From Paragemmobacter straminiformis (GTDB lineage Bacteria > Pseudomonadota > Alphaproteobacteria > Rhodobacterales > Rhodobacteraceae), in contig NZ_JACLQD010000002.1 of the NCBI RefSeq assembly GCF_014243445.1, positions 806,001 to 870,000 on the forward strand: DNA of 64,000 nt. Direction: 5' to 3'. This document shows positions 23,811 through 33,303 of the stretch, in pieces (within the stretch, counting starts at the first letter, position 1; each line of letters opens with the position of its first letter). Under the pieces are notes generated by a model. The model saw only the letters and a program-made list of their open reading frames with translations, searched no databases and was not told where the DNA came from. The position numbers were made by a program, and so were the translations under genes.

Positions 23811-25331
23811 ATGACCGTCGCCCCTGCCCCTGCCCCGCAGCCTGTGCTGCGCCTGTCGGGCATATCCAAATCCTTTCCCGGCGTGCGCGCGCTGTCGGAT
23901 GTGCAGCTCGAGCTGTTCGCAGGCCAGGTGACCGCGTTGATCGGCGAGAACGGCGCGGGCAAGTCGACCATCGTCAAGGTGCTGACCGGAATTTACCAGC
24001 CCGACGCGGGCGTGATCGAGGTGGATGGCAAGGCGGTGCAGTTCGCCACCGCCGATGCGGCGGCCAAGGCGGGCGTCACGGCGATCCATCAGGAGACGGT
24101 GCTGTTCGACGAATTGACCGTGGCCGAAAACATCTTCATCGGCCATGCGCCGCGCGGGCGCTTCGGGCTGATCGACTGGGCCGAGATGGAGGCGCAATCG
24201 CGCGCGCTGCTGACGCGGATCGGGGCCGATCTCGACCCGCGCTTGACGTTGCGCGAACTGGGGATCGCGTCGAAACATCTGGTCGCCATCGCACGGGCGC
24301 TGTCGATCGACGCGCGGGTCGTGATCATGGACGAACCGACCGCCGCGCTGAGCCACAAGGAAATTCACGAGCTTTACGAGCTGGTCGAACGGTTGAAGGC
24401 CGAGGGCAAGGCCATTCTGTTCATCAGCCACAAGTTCGACGAGGTGTTCCGCATCGCGGACCGTTACACAGTGTTCCGCGACGGTGCCTTCATCGGGGCC
24501 GGCGCCATGTCGGACGTGACCGAGGGGCAGCTGGTGCAGATGATGGTGGGCCGGTCGGTCGACCAGATCTTCCCCAAGCGCGCGCATAACATCGGCGCTC
24601 CGGTGTTGACGGTTTCGGGCTACAGCCATCCGACAGAGTTCGAGGATATCGGTTTTACCCTGCATCAGGGCGAGATCCTCGGGTTTTACGGATTGGTCGG
24701 GGCGGGACGCTCCGAGGTGATGCAATCGCTGTTCGGGATCACCAGACCGTCCAAGGGGGCCTGCCGCATCGGTGACAGCGTGGCGGTGATCCGCTCGACG
24801 GCGGAAGCCATCGGGCAAGGGATCGTCTATGTGCCGGAGGATCGTGGCCGGCAAGGCGCGGTCAAGGGCTTGCCGATCTTCCAGAACGTCACGCTGCCCT
24901 CGCTCGGGCGCATCTCGCGTGGGGGGTTTTTGCGGATGGCCGAGGAATTCGCGCTGGCGCGGGACTATACGCGCAGGCTCGATCTGCGGGCGGCGAGCCT
25001 TGATCAGGATGTGGGGCTGCTTTCGGGGGGCAACCAGCAAAAGGTGGTGATCGCGAAGTGGCTTGCGACCAAGCCGAGGGTGATCATCCTTGACGAGCCG
25101 ACGAAGGGCATCGACATCGGATCGAAGGCTGCGGTGCATGAATTCATGGCCGAACTGGCCGGCGAGGGCCTGGCGGTCATCATGGTATCGAGCGAGATCC
25201 CCGAGATCCTCGGCATGTCGGACCGCGTGATCGTGATGCGCGAGGGCCGGATCGCGGCCGAACTTACCGGGTCTGCGATGACCCCCGAACGTCTGGTCCG
25301 CGCCGCTGCGGGCATTGCCGAGGCCGCATGA
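23811..25331 (+). CDS. rhaT: Rhamnose ABC transporter ATP-binding protein
   Basis: This 506-residue tandem ABC ATPase of the sugar (RbsA/MglA) type has the first-domain Walker A GENGAGKST (residues 44-52 region) and Walker B VVIMDEPTAAL. The second domain has a changed Walker A (GLVGAGRSEV), as usual, the signature LSGGNQQKV and Walker B VIILDEPTKG. It powers rhamnose import with RhaP and RhaQ. I chose the ATG at 23811 for its N-terminus MTVAPAPAPQPVLRLSGI; upstream lies a ten-base C run in the 82-base gap after rhaS. In R. leguminosarum the kinase RhaK is also needed for the activity of this transporter. Confidence 0.93.
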   Translation: MTVAPAPAPQPVLRLSGISKSFPGVRALSDVQLELFAGQVTALIGENGAGKSTIVKVLTGIYQPDAGVIEVDGKAVQFATADAAAKAGVTAIHQETVLFDELTVAENIFIGHAPRGRFGLIDWAEMEAQSRALLTRIGADLDPRLTLRELGIASKHLVAIARALSIDARVVIMDEPTAALSHKEIHELYELVERLKAEGKAILFISHKFDEVFRIADRYTVFRDGAFIGAGAMSDVTEGQLVQMMVGRSVDQIFPKRAHNIGAPVLTVSGYSHPTEFEDIGFTLHQGEILGFYGLVGAGRSEVMQSLFGITRPSKGACRIGDSVAVIRSTAEAIGQGIVYVPEDRGRQGAVKGLPIFQNVTLPSLGRISRGGFLRMAEEFALARDYTRRLDLRAASLDQDVGLLSGGNQQKVVIAKWLATKPRVIILDEPTKGIDIGSKAAVHEFMAELAGEGLAVIMVSSEIPEILGMSDRVIVMREGRIAAELTGSAMTPERLVRAAAGIAEAA

Positions 25332-26302
25332 CAAAGATTCTGAAATCGCGCGAGATATTGCTCGCGCTTGCCATACTTGCCTTGATCGCGCTGATCTCGA
25401 CGCGGTTTCCGGGATTTGTCGCTCCGGCCAATCTGGCCAATGTGTTCAACGACACCTCGCCGCTGATCATCCTTGCCATAGGGCAGATGGTGGTGATCCT
25501 GACCAAGTGCATCGACCTGTCGGTCGCGGCGACGCTGGCGCTGTGCGGGATGGTGGCGGCGATGCTGAACGGGATGGGCGTGCCGCTGCCGGTGATCCTG
25601 CTGGCCGCCGTGGTGCTTGGGGCGGGGCTTGGCGCGGTCAACGGCTGGCTGGTGTGGAAGGTGGATATTCCGCCCATCGTGGTGACGCTTGGCACGATGA
25701 CGATCTATCGCGGCATCATCTTTCTGATGACCGATGGAAAGTGGATCAACGCGCACCAGATGAGTGCTGGGTTCAAGGACTTGCCGCGCGCCTTTGTGCT
25801 TGGCCTGCCGGTGATGTCATGGATCGCCATTGCCGTGATCATCGCGGCGGCGCTGCTGCTGAACCGAACGGCGCTGGGGCGCAGCTTCTATGCCGTGGGC
25901 GGCAACCCGCATGCCGCAGTCTATACGGGCATCAACGTCGGACGCACGCAGTTCGTGGCCTTCGTGTTTTCGGGGGCGCTGGCGGGGCTGACGGGCTATC
26001 TGTGGGTCGCCCGCTATGCCGTGGCCTATGTCGACATCGCGGGCGGGTTCGAGCTTGACGTGGTGGCGGCCTGCGTGATCGGCGGGATTGCCATCGCGGG
26101 GGGGGCGGGCACCATTGCGGGGGCGGTTCTGGGGGCGCTGTTCCTTGGCGTGATCAAGAACGCGCTTCCGGTGGTCGGCATATCGCCCTTCTGGCAGTTG
26201 GCCATTTCGGGCAGCGCCATCATTCTGGCCGTGGCGTTCAACGCGCGGCAGGGTCGGGCCAAGGGCCGCATCATCCTCAAATCGGCGGAGCATCGGGCAT
26301 GA
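25328..26302 (+). CDS. rhaP: Rhamnose ABC transporter permease RhaP
   Basis: This 324-residue permease of the RbsC/AraH family has about eight to ten hydrophobic helices. Family marks are IGQMVVILTKCIDLSVAATLALCGM and the conserved GGNPHAAVYTGINVGRTQFVAF segment before ELDVVAACVIGGIAIAGGAGTI. It overlaps the ATPase gene and the next permease gene by ATGA. With RhaQ it forms the heterodimeric membrane channel for rhamnose. Confidence 0.92.
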   Translation: MTKILKSREILLALAILALIALISTRFPGFVAPANLANVFNDTSPLIILAIGQMVVILTKCIDLSVAATLALCGMVAAMLNGMGVPLPVILLAAVVLGAGLGAVNGWLVWKVDIPPIVVTLGTMTIYRGIIFLMTDGKWINAHQMSAGFKDLPRAFVLGLPVMSWIAIAVIIAAALLLNRTALGRSFYAVGGNPHAAVYTGINVGRTQFVAFVFSGALAGLTGYLWVARYAVAYVDIAGGFELDVVAACVIGGIAIAGGAGTIAGAVLGALFLGVIKNALPVVGISPFWQLAISGSAIILAVAFNARQGRAKGRIILKSAEHRA

Positions 26303-27294
26303 GTGACAGCACACATCACACCGCGCGTCTGATCCCCGACCGGCTGACCAGTCCGCTGGCGCGCGCGCTGCGGTCATGGGAGGCGCTGCTGATCGTGGTG
26401 GCGGTTGCGGTCTTTGCCATCAACTCTTTCGCCTCGCCCTATTTCCTGAATGCGTGGAACCTGTCGGACGCGACCTTCAACTTTACCGAGAAGGCGATGA
26501 TCGCTTTCGCCATGGCGATGCTGATCATCGCGGGCGAGATCGACCTTTCGGTCGCCTCGATCATCGCGCTGGCCTCGACGGCGATGGGGATTGCCATGAC
26601 GGCGGGGTTCGACACGCCGATGCTTGTGGCTGTCGGCATCGGCACGGGGGTGCTGTGCGGGGCGCTGAACGGGTTTTTCGTCGCGCGGCTGGGATTGCCG
26701 TCGATCGTGGTGACCATCGGCACGATGAGCCTGTTTCGCGGCATCAGCACCATCGTGCTGGGAGACGAGGCGTTTACCGGATATCCGAAGTCATTCGCGT
26801 GGTTCGGGCAAGGCTATGTCTGGTGGGTGTTCAGCTTCGAGCTGGTCCTGTTCGCCGTGCTGGCAGTGGGCTTTTACGTGCTGTTGCACCGGACGAATTT
26901 CGGCCGGTCGGTCTATGCCATCGGCAACAACCCGACGGCGGCGCTGTTTTCGGGGATCCGTGTGGGGCGCGTGCGGTTCATCCTGTTCCTGATGACCGGG
27001 CTGATGTCGGGGATCGCCGCGGTGTGCCTGACCTCGCGTCTGGGGTCCACGCGGCCCTCGATCGCCACGGGGATGGAGCTTGAGGTGGTCACGATGGTGG
27101 TTCTGGGCGGGGTGAACATTCTGGGCGGGTCGGGCACGATACCGGGGGTTGTTCTGGCCGCGATCATCATGGGGCTTGTGACATTCGGCTTCGGGCTTCT
27201 GAATGTGCCAGGAATCGTGATGTCGATTTTCCTTGGCCTGTTGCTGATTTCGGTCATCGCCGTGCCGCGCCTGATCCGCCGTTGGGGGAAATGA
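26299..27294 (+). CDS. rhaQ: Rhamnose ABC transporter permease RhaQ
   Basis: This 331-residue permease is homologous in layout to the previous one ([67 protein letters not shown]), so the pair arose by duplication. Its stop overlaps the mutarotase start. It is the second membrane subunit of the rhamnose importer, located in the inner membrane. Confidence 0.92.
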   Translation: MSDSTHHTARLIPDRLTSPLARALRSWEALLIVVAVAVFAINSFASPYFLNAWNLSDATFNFTEKAMIAFAMAMLIIAGEIDLSVASIIALASTAMGIAMTAGFDTPMLVAVGIGTGVLCGALNGFFVARLGLPSIVVTIGTMSLFRGISTIVLGDEAFTGYPKSFAWFGQGYVWWVFSFELVLFAVLAVGFYVLLHRTNFGRSVYAIGNNPTAALFSGIRVGRVRFILFLMTGLMSGIAAVCLTSRLGSTRPSIATGMELEVVTMVVLGGVNILGGSGTIPGVVLAAIIMGLVTFGFGLLNVPGIVMSIFLGLLLISVIAVPRLIRRWGK

Positions 27295-27608
27295 TGCAGA
27301 AATACGCCTTCAAGATGCGGCTGAACCCGGGGTGCGAGGCGGAGTATCGCAAGCGCCATGACGAGATTTGGCCCGAGCTGGTCGATCTGCTGCATGCCGC
27401 CGGGATCAGCGATTATTCGATCCATCTGGACCGCGAGACCGGCACTCTGTTCGGCGTGCTGTGGCGGCGCGACGATCATGCGATGGACGATCTGCCGCAA
27501 TCGCCGGTGATGCAACGCTGGTGGGCGCATATGGCCGACATCATGGCAACCAACGCGAAGAACGAACCGCTGGCGGTGGCACTCGACACCGTCTTTCACA
27601 TGCCATGA
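27294..27608 (+). CDS. rhaU: L-rhamnose mutarotase
   Basis: This 104-residue protein ([33 protein letters not shown]) belongs to the RhaM/RhaU family of dimeric alpha-beta barrels and has the same length as E. coli RhaM. The active-site His in [10 protein letters not shown] and the WWAHMADIM segment are present. It interconverts the anomers of L-rhamnose. Two adjacent ATGs (27291 and 27294) overlap the rhaQ stop; I took the second by length, but either is possible. It ends in an ATGA overlap with rhaK. Confidence 0.92.
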   Translation: MQKYAFKMRLNPGCEAEYRKRHDEIWPELVDLLHAAGISDYSIHLDRETGTLFGVLWRRDDHAMDDLPQSPVMQRWWAHMADIMATNAKNEPLAVALDTVFHMP

Positions 27609-28957
27609 AGCACATCGCGGTCATCGACATCGGCAAGACCAACGCGAAACTCGCGCTGGTCGATCTTGAGGCGCGGGCCGAGGTGGCGGTGGTCACGCGG
27701 CCCAACAAGGTGCTGGCAGGCCCGCCCTATCCGCATTTCGACACCGAGGGGCATTGGGCGTTTCTGCTGGGCGGGTTGAAGGCGTTTCAGGCCAGCCACG
27801 GAATCGACGCGGTGTCGGTGACGACGCATGGCGCGAGCGGCGTCCTGCTGGCGGCGGACGGATCGCTGGCCGCGCCGGTGCTGGATTACGAATGCACCGG
27901 ACCGGACGATCTGGCGGCGGACTATGACGCGCTGCGCCCGCCCTTTGCCGAGACGGGGTCTGCGCGCTTGCCGATGGGGCTGAACCTTGGCGCGCAGGTG
28001 CATTGGCAACTGGCGATGGACCCCACGCTTCTGTCGCGGGTCGATGCGCTGCTGACCTATCCGCAATACTGGGGGTTCCGGTTGACCGGAGTAAGGGCAA
28101 GCGATGTGACGAGCCTTGGCTGCCATACCGATCTGTGGAACCCTTTCGAGGCGCGGTTCTCGTCGCTGGTGGACCGCTTGGGGCTGTCGGGCAAGATGGC
28201 CCCCGTGCGGCGCTGCGGCGAGGTTCTGGGGCGGATCACGCCCGAAGTGGCGGCAGCGACGGGCATGGCGGCGGACACGCCGGTTGCGGTGGGGCTGCAT
28301 GACAGCAACGCGTCACTTCTGCCGCATCTGATCGACCGGCCGGCGCCCTTTTCGGTGGTGTCGACGGGAACTTGGGTCGTCTGCATGGCCGTGGGCGGGG
28401 CGACGGTCGAACTGGACCCCGCGCGGGATACGCTGGTGAATGTGAACGCCCTTGGCGCGCCCACGCCTTCGGCGCGCTTCATGGGCGGGCGGGAATACGA
28501 GATGATCCGCGCGGGGGCCGCGCCGCTTGCGACCGCAGATGACCTTGGAGCGGTGCTGGACGAGGGGATCATGCTTTTGCCCGCCGTGCAGCGGGGCAGC
28601 GGGCCGTTCCCCAAGGCCGTGGCGCGGTGGATGCCGGACGAGCCGCGCTCGCCCGCCCTGCGGGAGGTGGCGCTGGGGCAGTATCTGGCGCTGATGACGG
28701 CGGAATGTCTGGGCATGATCGGGGCCGAGGGGCCGGTGATCGTCGAAGGGCCGTTCGGCCAGAACCGCTGGTTCACGGCGATGCTCGGGGCGGCCACGGG
28801 GCGGGCGGTGGTCACGTCGGCGTCGCAGACGGGCACGGCGATCGGGGCGGCGCTGCTGTTCGGCGGGGGTGGCGCGCCTGCGACTGCGGTTCCGGCGACC
28901 CTGCCCGACGCGCGGTTGGCAAAGCATGCCAAGGCGTGGCGTAAGGCTGCGGGCTGA
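27605..28957 (+). CDS. rhaK: Rhamnulokinase (FGGY family)
   Basis: This 450-residue FGGY carbohydrate kinase has the N-terminal phosphate loop [16 protein letters not shown], the catalytic-Asp region [16 protein letters not shown] and the C-terminal [12 protein letters not shown] segment. It phosphorylates L-rhamnulose at O-1 for RhaD. I chose the ATG at 27605, coupled to rhaU by ATGA; an in-frame extension inside rhaU is not needed. It is the last gene of the rhaRSTPQUK run, and a small hairpin follows its stop. Confidence 0.92.
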   Translation: MKHIAVIDIGKTNAKLALVDLEARAEVAVVTRPNKVLAGPPYPHFDTEGHWAFLLGGLKAFQASHGIDAVSVTTHGASGVLLAADGSLAAPVLDYECTGPDDLAADYDALRPPFAETGSARLPMGLNLGAQVHWQLAMDPTLLSRVDALLTYPQYWGFRLTGVRASDVTSLGCHTDLWNPFEARFSSLVDRLGLSGKMAPVRRCGEVLGRITPEVAAATGMAADTPVAVGLHDSNASLLPHLIDRPAPFSVVSTGTWVVCMAVGGATVELDPARDTLVNVNALGAPTPSARFMGGREYEMIRAGAAPLATADDLGAVLDEGIMLLPAVQRGSGPFPKAVARWMPDEPRSPALREVALGQYLALMTAECLGMIGAEGPVIVEGPFGQNRWFTAMLGAATGRAVVTSASQTGTAIGAALLFGGGGAPATAVPATLPDARLAKHAKAWRKAAG

Positions 28958-29198
28958 CGGCAGGGCAACTGCCGCGAAAAATTCATGCGGTGGTCTGGAA
29001 CTCGACGATTTCCGGCGGCTATAGTTTCGTCATGTGCCGTAGTATCCCTTGTGCCCTTTTGCCACGTTTGCCCCTGTGCGCGCCTGTCGTGCGGTTGCGG
29101 GCTACGGACACTTCACAATTGTTAAAATCGCGCTTTGCCCTGCCGTTCCAAGGCAGGCAGGCGTCTTTGCGTGTTTCACGAGTGAGTTGGTTTTTCCC

Positions 29199-31493
29199 AT
29201 GTCGCAGCCCCGCCTGACGCCAGCCGAACATGCCCTGAGCGAAGCCGAGGCCGCGATGCGCCGGCGCGATGCGGCAGGTGCCGTCGCCGCCTATGAACGC
29301 GCGGTTGCGGCGGGGGCCCCTGCCCGCCTGACGGCGCAGGGCCATGCGCTTGCGCTTTCGGAACTGGGCCGACAGGACGATGCGGTTGCGGCGTTCCGCG
29401 CGTGGTTTGCCAAGAACCCGAAGGATGCCGGCGTTGCCAATGTCATGGGCGTGCTGCTCAAACGGGCGGGGCGGCTGGCCAAGGCCGCCGAGGTGCTTGA
29501 GGCGGCGCGCAAGTTGCGCGGGACCGATGCAGGGATCTGGCAGAACCTCGGCAATGTCTACGAAGGGTTGGGCGCGCATGAGCGGGCGGCCGAATGCTAT
29601 CGGGGGGCGCTGCGGCTGACGCCGAAATCGGCCGAGTTGTGGCGCCTGCACGGGCGGCAGCTCAGCCTGATGGGCCAGGACGAGGCGGCGGTGGAAAGCC
29701 AGCGGAAGGCGGTCGCCCTTTCGCCCGGGCATACGGGCAATGCGACGACGCTGGCGCAGATGCTGCTGGTGGCGGGCAAGCGCGACGAGGCGGCGGAACT
29801 GGTGGCCCGCATGTCGGCGGCCGATCCGGAAAACCGGACCTTCTGGGTGCTGGACGCGCGGGTTGCGCGCGCGCGGGGAGATATCGCGCGGGCGACGGCC
29901 ATGCTGCACAGGGTGCTTGACGCCGATCCGGGGCATCTGGCGGCCAATCTGCAATTGGCGAACCTGTTGGGCGACGGGGATCGCAAGGGGGCGAACGAGG
30001 CGCTGGAGCGGGCGGCGGCGGCGCATCCGGACAGTTTCGAGGCGCTGGAGCGGTTGGCCGAAAGCCTGTCGCGCAGCCGCTATGGCAGCGAGACGGCGCA
30101 TCTGGAACGCGCCTATGACATCGCAAAACAGATCGTCGACCGCTTTCCCGCCCGACGGGCCGAGGCCGCGCGCACGCTGCGCACGGTGTTCATGCGCGTC
30201 ATGGACGAGGAGGGCATGGCGGCGACCGGACCGCTTTCGAAGCTTCTGGCGCCCTGGCAGGCGTCGGGGATGCATTCCTATGTGCATTACGAGCTTGGGC
30301 AGGTGGAAACACTCGACGACCGGTTGCAGCTGGTCGACTGGCACCGCGAATGGGGAAGGCGGGCTTCGGCCAAGCTGGCTGCGGTTACGCCTGTCGGGCA
30401 GCCCGCGCTGGCGACGGGGCGCAAGCTGCGGATCGGCTTCATGTCTTCGGACCTGCGCCACCATCCGGTGACCTATTTCGCCCTGCCCCTGCTGGAAGGC
30501 TATGACCGCGACAAGGTCGAGGTGTTCTGCTATTCGTTCTACGAACGCGAGGCCGACAAGGTGCAGGACCTGCTGGCCCGCAACGTCACCGGATTCCGGC
30601 ATTGGCCCAAGCGGCCGGATGACCAGGTGGCCGAGGGAATCGCCGCGGACGGGCTGGACATTCTGTTCGAGCTTGGCGGCTCGACGGCGATGAACAAGCT
30701 GACGGTGATGGCGCGGCGTCCGGCGCGGTTGGGGGCAAGCTGGCTGGGCTATCCGCATTCGGCCGGGCTTGAGCAGATCGACCTGATCCTGACCGATCCC
30801 TACATCCGTCCGGAAGACCCGCGCCTGCTGATCGAACGCGCCTTCGAGATGCCCGAAAGCTGGGTGACGCTGTCGCGCATGTTCGGCGCGCACGAGATTG
30901 CCGAAGGCACGCCCGAGGCGCGCAACGGGTATCTTTCCTTCGGCACGGCGAACAACCCCTACAAATACACCCCCGCCTGCATCGACGCATGGGCCGCCGT
31001 GTTGCGGGCGGTGCCGGGATCGAGGTTCCTGTTCCTGCGGCCCGAAGCCGCGTCGGAAAGTTTCATCGCCAACAGCCGCGCGGCCTTTGCGCGGCGCGAT
31101 GTTGATCCTGACCGGCTGCGCTTTGTCGGCGTGCGGGGCGATCACATGCGGCATTACAACGAGATCGACGTGGCGCTCGACTCGCTGCCGCATGTGGGGG
31201 GGACGACGACCTGTGAATCGCTCTGGATGGGGGTGCCGACCGTCAGCCTGCGCGGGCCGGGCTTTCCGGAACGTCTGTCGCATTCCAACCTGAACAACGC
31301 GGGCCTTGGTGACCTGTCGGTGGCGACGGTGGCGGATTATGTGGCAAAGGCTGCCGAGCTGGCCGCCGACCCCGCGCGGCGGCGGGCGCTGCGCCACGGA
31401 TTGCGGGCGCAGATCGCGGCGAATCCGCTGGGCCAGCCCGAACGGTTCACCCGACATTTTTACGAGTTGGCAGCAAAGGTAGCCGCAGAATGA
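29199..31493 (+). CDS. TPR protein with GT41 (SPINDLY/OGT-like) glycosyltransferase domain
   Basis: The protein has 764 residues. The N-terminal third (about 5-290) is a run of TPR helices (ALSEAEAAMRRRDAAGAVAAYERAV; GIWQNLGNVYEGLGAHERAAECYRGALRL). The C-terminal half has GT41 motifs: GFMSSDLRHHPVTYF, GYPHSAGLEQIDLILTDPYIRP, FGTANNPYKYTPACIDAWAAVL, and LDSLPHVGGTTTCESLWMGVPTVS with RLSHSNLNNAGL. GT41 enzymes O-glycosylate proteins in the cytoplasm, for example OGT, plant SPY and Caulobacter FlmG. It overlaps rfbF by ATGA and leads an operon making a CDP-sugar, which may be its donor. A SAM-like second function is not seen. Confidence 0.87.
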   Translation: MSQPRLTPAEHALSEAEAAMRRRDAAGAVAAYERAVAAGAPARLTAQGHALALSELGRQDDAVAAFRAWFAKNPKDAGVANVMGVLLKRAGRLAKAAEVLEAARKLRGTDAGIWQNLGNVYEGLGAHERAAECYRGALRLTPKSAELWRLHGRQLSLMGQDEAAVESQRKAVALSPGHTGNATTLAQMLLVAGKRDEAAELVARMSAADPENRTFWVLDARVARARGDIARATAMLHRVLDADPGHLAANLQLANLLGDGDRKGANEALERAAAAHPDSFEALERLAESLSRSRYGSETAHLERAYDIAKQIVDRFPARRAEAARTLRTVFMRVMDEEGMAATGPLSKLLAPWQASGMHSYVHYELGQVETLDDRLQLVDWHREWGRRASAKLAAVTPVGQPALATGRKLRIGFMSSDLRHHPVTYFALPLLEGYDRDKVEVFCYSFYEREADKVQDLLARNVTGFRHWPKRPDDQVAEGIAADGLDILFELGGSTAMNKLTVMARRPARLGASWLGYPHSAGLEQIDLILTDPYIRPEDPRLLIERAFEMPESWVTLSRMFGAHEIAEGTPEARNGYLSFGTANNPYKYTPACIDAWAAVLRAVPGSRFLFLRPEAASESFIANSRAAFARRDVDPDRLRFVGVRGDHMRHYNEIDVALDSLPHVGGTTTCESLWMGVPTVSLRGPGFPERLSHSNLNNAGLGDLSVATVADYVAKAAELAADPARRRALRHGLRAQIAANPLGQPERFTRHFYELAAKVAAE

Positions 31494-32260
31494 AAGCCGT
31501 GATCCTTGCGGGGGGCCGCGGCACGCGGCTTTCGGAAGAAACGGGCCTGCGCCCGAAACCGATGGTCGAGATCGGCGGGCGGCCGATCCTGTGGCACATC
31601 ATGAAGATATACGAGGCCAACGGGATCACCGATTTCGTCATCTGCCTTGGATATCGCGGCTGGCAGATCAAGGAATTCTTCCTCAACTACGCGCGGCTGT
31701 CGTCGGACCTGACGGTCGATCTGGCCAAAGGCACGGTCGATGTGCTGCGCCCTGCGGCGGAGCCGTGGCGCGTGACGCTGATCGACACGGGCGAAGAGAC
31801 GCAGACGGGCGGGCGCCTTCGGGCCGTGGGGCATCTGCTGCGCGACGAGAAGGCCTTTTGCCTGACCTATGGCGACGGGGTCGGGAATGTGGATATCGCC
31901 AGTTCCATCGCCTTTCACCGCGCCCACGGACGGGCGGCGACGGTGACGGCGGTGATCCCGCCCGGCCGGTTCGGGGCGCTGGAGCGGAGCGGGGATTCTG
32001 TCACCGCCTTTACCGAGAAGCCTGCGGGCGACGGCGGCATGATCAACGGCGGCTTTTTCGTGCTGAACCCGTCGGTCCTCGACCGGATCGCGGGCGAGGC
32101 GACGCTGTGGGAGCAGGAGCCGCTGAAAGGTCTGGCGCGGGACGGGCAGTTGATGGCATGGGAGCATCACGGTTTCTGGCAGCCGATGGATACGCTGCGC
32201 GACCGCGACCATCTGCAAGCCCTGTGGGACGGGGGCGCCGCGCCGTGGAAACTGTGGTGA
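31490..32260 (+). CDS. rfbF: Glucose-1-phosphate cytidylyltransferase
   Basis: This 256-residue nucleotidyltransferase starts with the sugar-phosphate nucleotidyltransferase signature AVILAGGRGTRLSEETGLRPKPM and continues IGGRPILWHIMKIYEANGITDFVICLGYRG and CLTYGDGVGNVD, typical of RfbF. It makes CDP-glucose from CTP and glucose-1-phosphate. It is coupled to the GT41 gene upstream (ATGA) and to the dehydratase downstream (GTGA). The gene pair RfbF-RfbG is the usual entry to CDP-deoxysugars. Confidence 0.94.
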   Translation: MKAVILAGGRGTRLSEETGLRPKPMVEIGGRPILWHIMKIYEANGITDFVICLGYRGWQIKEFFLNYARLSSDLTVDLAKGTVDVLRPAAEPWRVTLIDTGEETQTGGRLRAVGHLLRDEKAFCLTYGDGVGNVDIASSIAFHRAHGRAATVTAVIPPGRFGALERSGDSVTAFTEKPAGDGGMINGGFFVLNPSVLDRIAGEATLWEQEPLKGLARDGQLMAWEHHGFWQPMDTLRDRDHLQALWDGGAAPWKLW

Positions 32261-33303
32261 GGCGGCCTTCGCCCGCCTTCTGGCGTGGCAAACGGGTGCT
32301 GCTGACGGGGCACACGGGTTTCAAGGGCGCATGGGCTGCGCGGATGCTGGCCGCCCTTGGCGCCGAGGTGACGGGCTTTGCGCTTGACCCTGCGGCGGGG
32401 CCATCGGCCCATGCGGCCCTGCGGGTGGCCGACTGCACGCGCGACCTGCGCGGCGATTTGCGCGATGCGCGGGCGGTGGCGGCGGCGGCCAAAGGGCAGG
32501 AGGTGACGCTGCATTTCGCGGCGCAGGCCATCGTGGCGGCGGGCTATGCCGACCCTGCGGGAACATGGGAGAGCAATGTCACCGGCACGCTGCATCTGTT
32601 GCAGGGCCTGCGCGGGACGGGCGGTGCGGCGGCGGTGGTCGTGACCTCGGACAAGGTTTACCGCAACAGCGGGCAGGACCGGCCCTTTGTCGAGGGCGAT
32701 GCCCTGGGCGACACGGACCCATACTCCGCGTCGAAGGCGGCCTGCGAAGTGCTGGTGGCAAGCCATCGCGCGTCGTTCCGCGACCTTCCGGCGCTTGCCA
32801 CGGGGCGGGCGGGGAATGTGATCGGCGGGGGCGATTTCGGCGCGGCGCGGCTGGTGCCCGATCTGGTGCGGGCGCGGCTTGCGGCTGTGCCGCTGGTGCT
32901 GCGCAATCCGGCCTCGACCCGGCCGTTCCAGCATGTGCTGGATGTGGTCGCGGGCTATCTGCTGCTGGCCGAGGCTCTGGCAGAGGGTGGGGCGCCGCCC
33001 GCTGTCAACTTCGGTCCGGCCGAGGCGGAACTGACGGTGGCAGAGCTGCTGGCCCATTGGGAGCATGCCACGGGGCGGGCGGTCGACTGGCGGTTGTCGG
33101 ATGCGCCGCCGATGGTGGAAAAGCCGCGACTGGCGCTGGACAGCAGGCTGGCAGAGCGGGCTTTGGGCTGGCGGCCAAGGCTTGGCACGGCCCGTGCCGT
33201 GGCGGAAACCGCCCGCTGGTATGACGCCTGGCAGGCGGGTGCGGACATGGCCGCGCTGTCGGATGCCGCGATTGACCGTTTTCTTGCAGGAAATGAGATA
33301 TGA
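32257..33303 (+). CDS. rfbG: CDP-glucose 4,6-dehydratase
   Basis: This 348-residue extended SDR enzyme starts at GTG 32257, overlapping the rfbF stop (GTGA); GTG 32254 is also possible. It has the cofactor loop LLTGHTGFKGAW, the YSASKAACE catalytic Tyr/Lys and the RAGNVIGGGDF motif of CDP-glucose dehydratases. It converts CDP-glucose to CDP-4-keto-6-deoxyglucose with internal NAD. The downstream C-methyltransferase, epimerase and reductase-like genes would act on that product. It overlaps the next gene by ATGA. Confidence 0.93.
   Translation: MRRPSPAFWRGKRVLLTGHTGFKGAWAARMLAALGAEVTGFALDPAAGPSAHAALRVADCTRDLRGDLRDARAVAAAAKGQEVTLHFAAQAIVAAGYADPAGTWESNVTGTLHLLQGLRGTGGAAAVVVTSDKVYRNSGQDRPFVEGDALGDTDPYSASKAACEVLVASHRASFRDLPALATGRAGNVIGGGDFGAARLVPDLVRARLAAVPLVLRNPASTRPFQHVLDVVAGYLLLAEALAEGGAPPAVNFGPAEAELTVAELLAHWEHATGRAVDWRLSDAPPMVEKPRLALDSRLAERALGWRPRLGTARAVAETARWYDAWQAGADMAALSDAAIDRFLAGNEI

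Noticed and set aside
28958-29198. Extra small gene or terminator between rhaK and the GT41 gene
   Set aside because: Only a weak five-pair hairpin is present, and the open frames there show no domain or ribosome-binding site.
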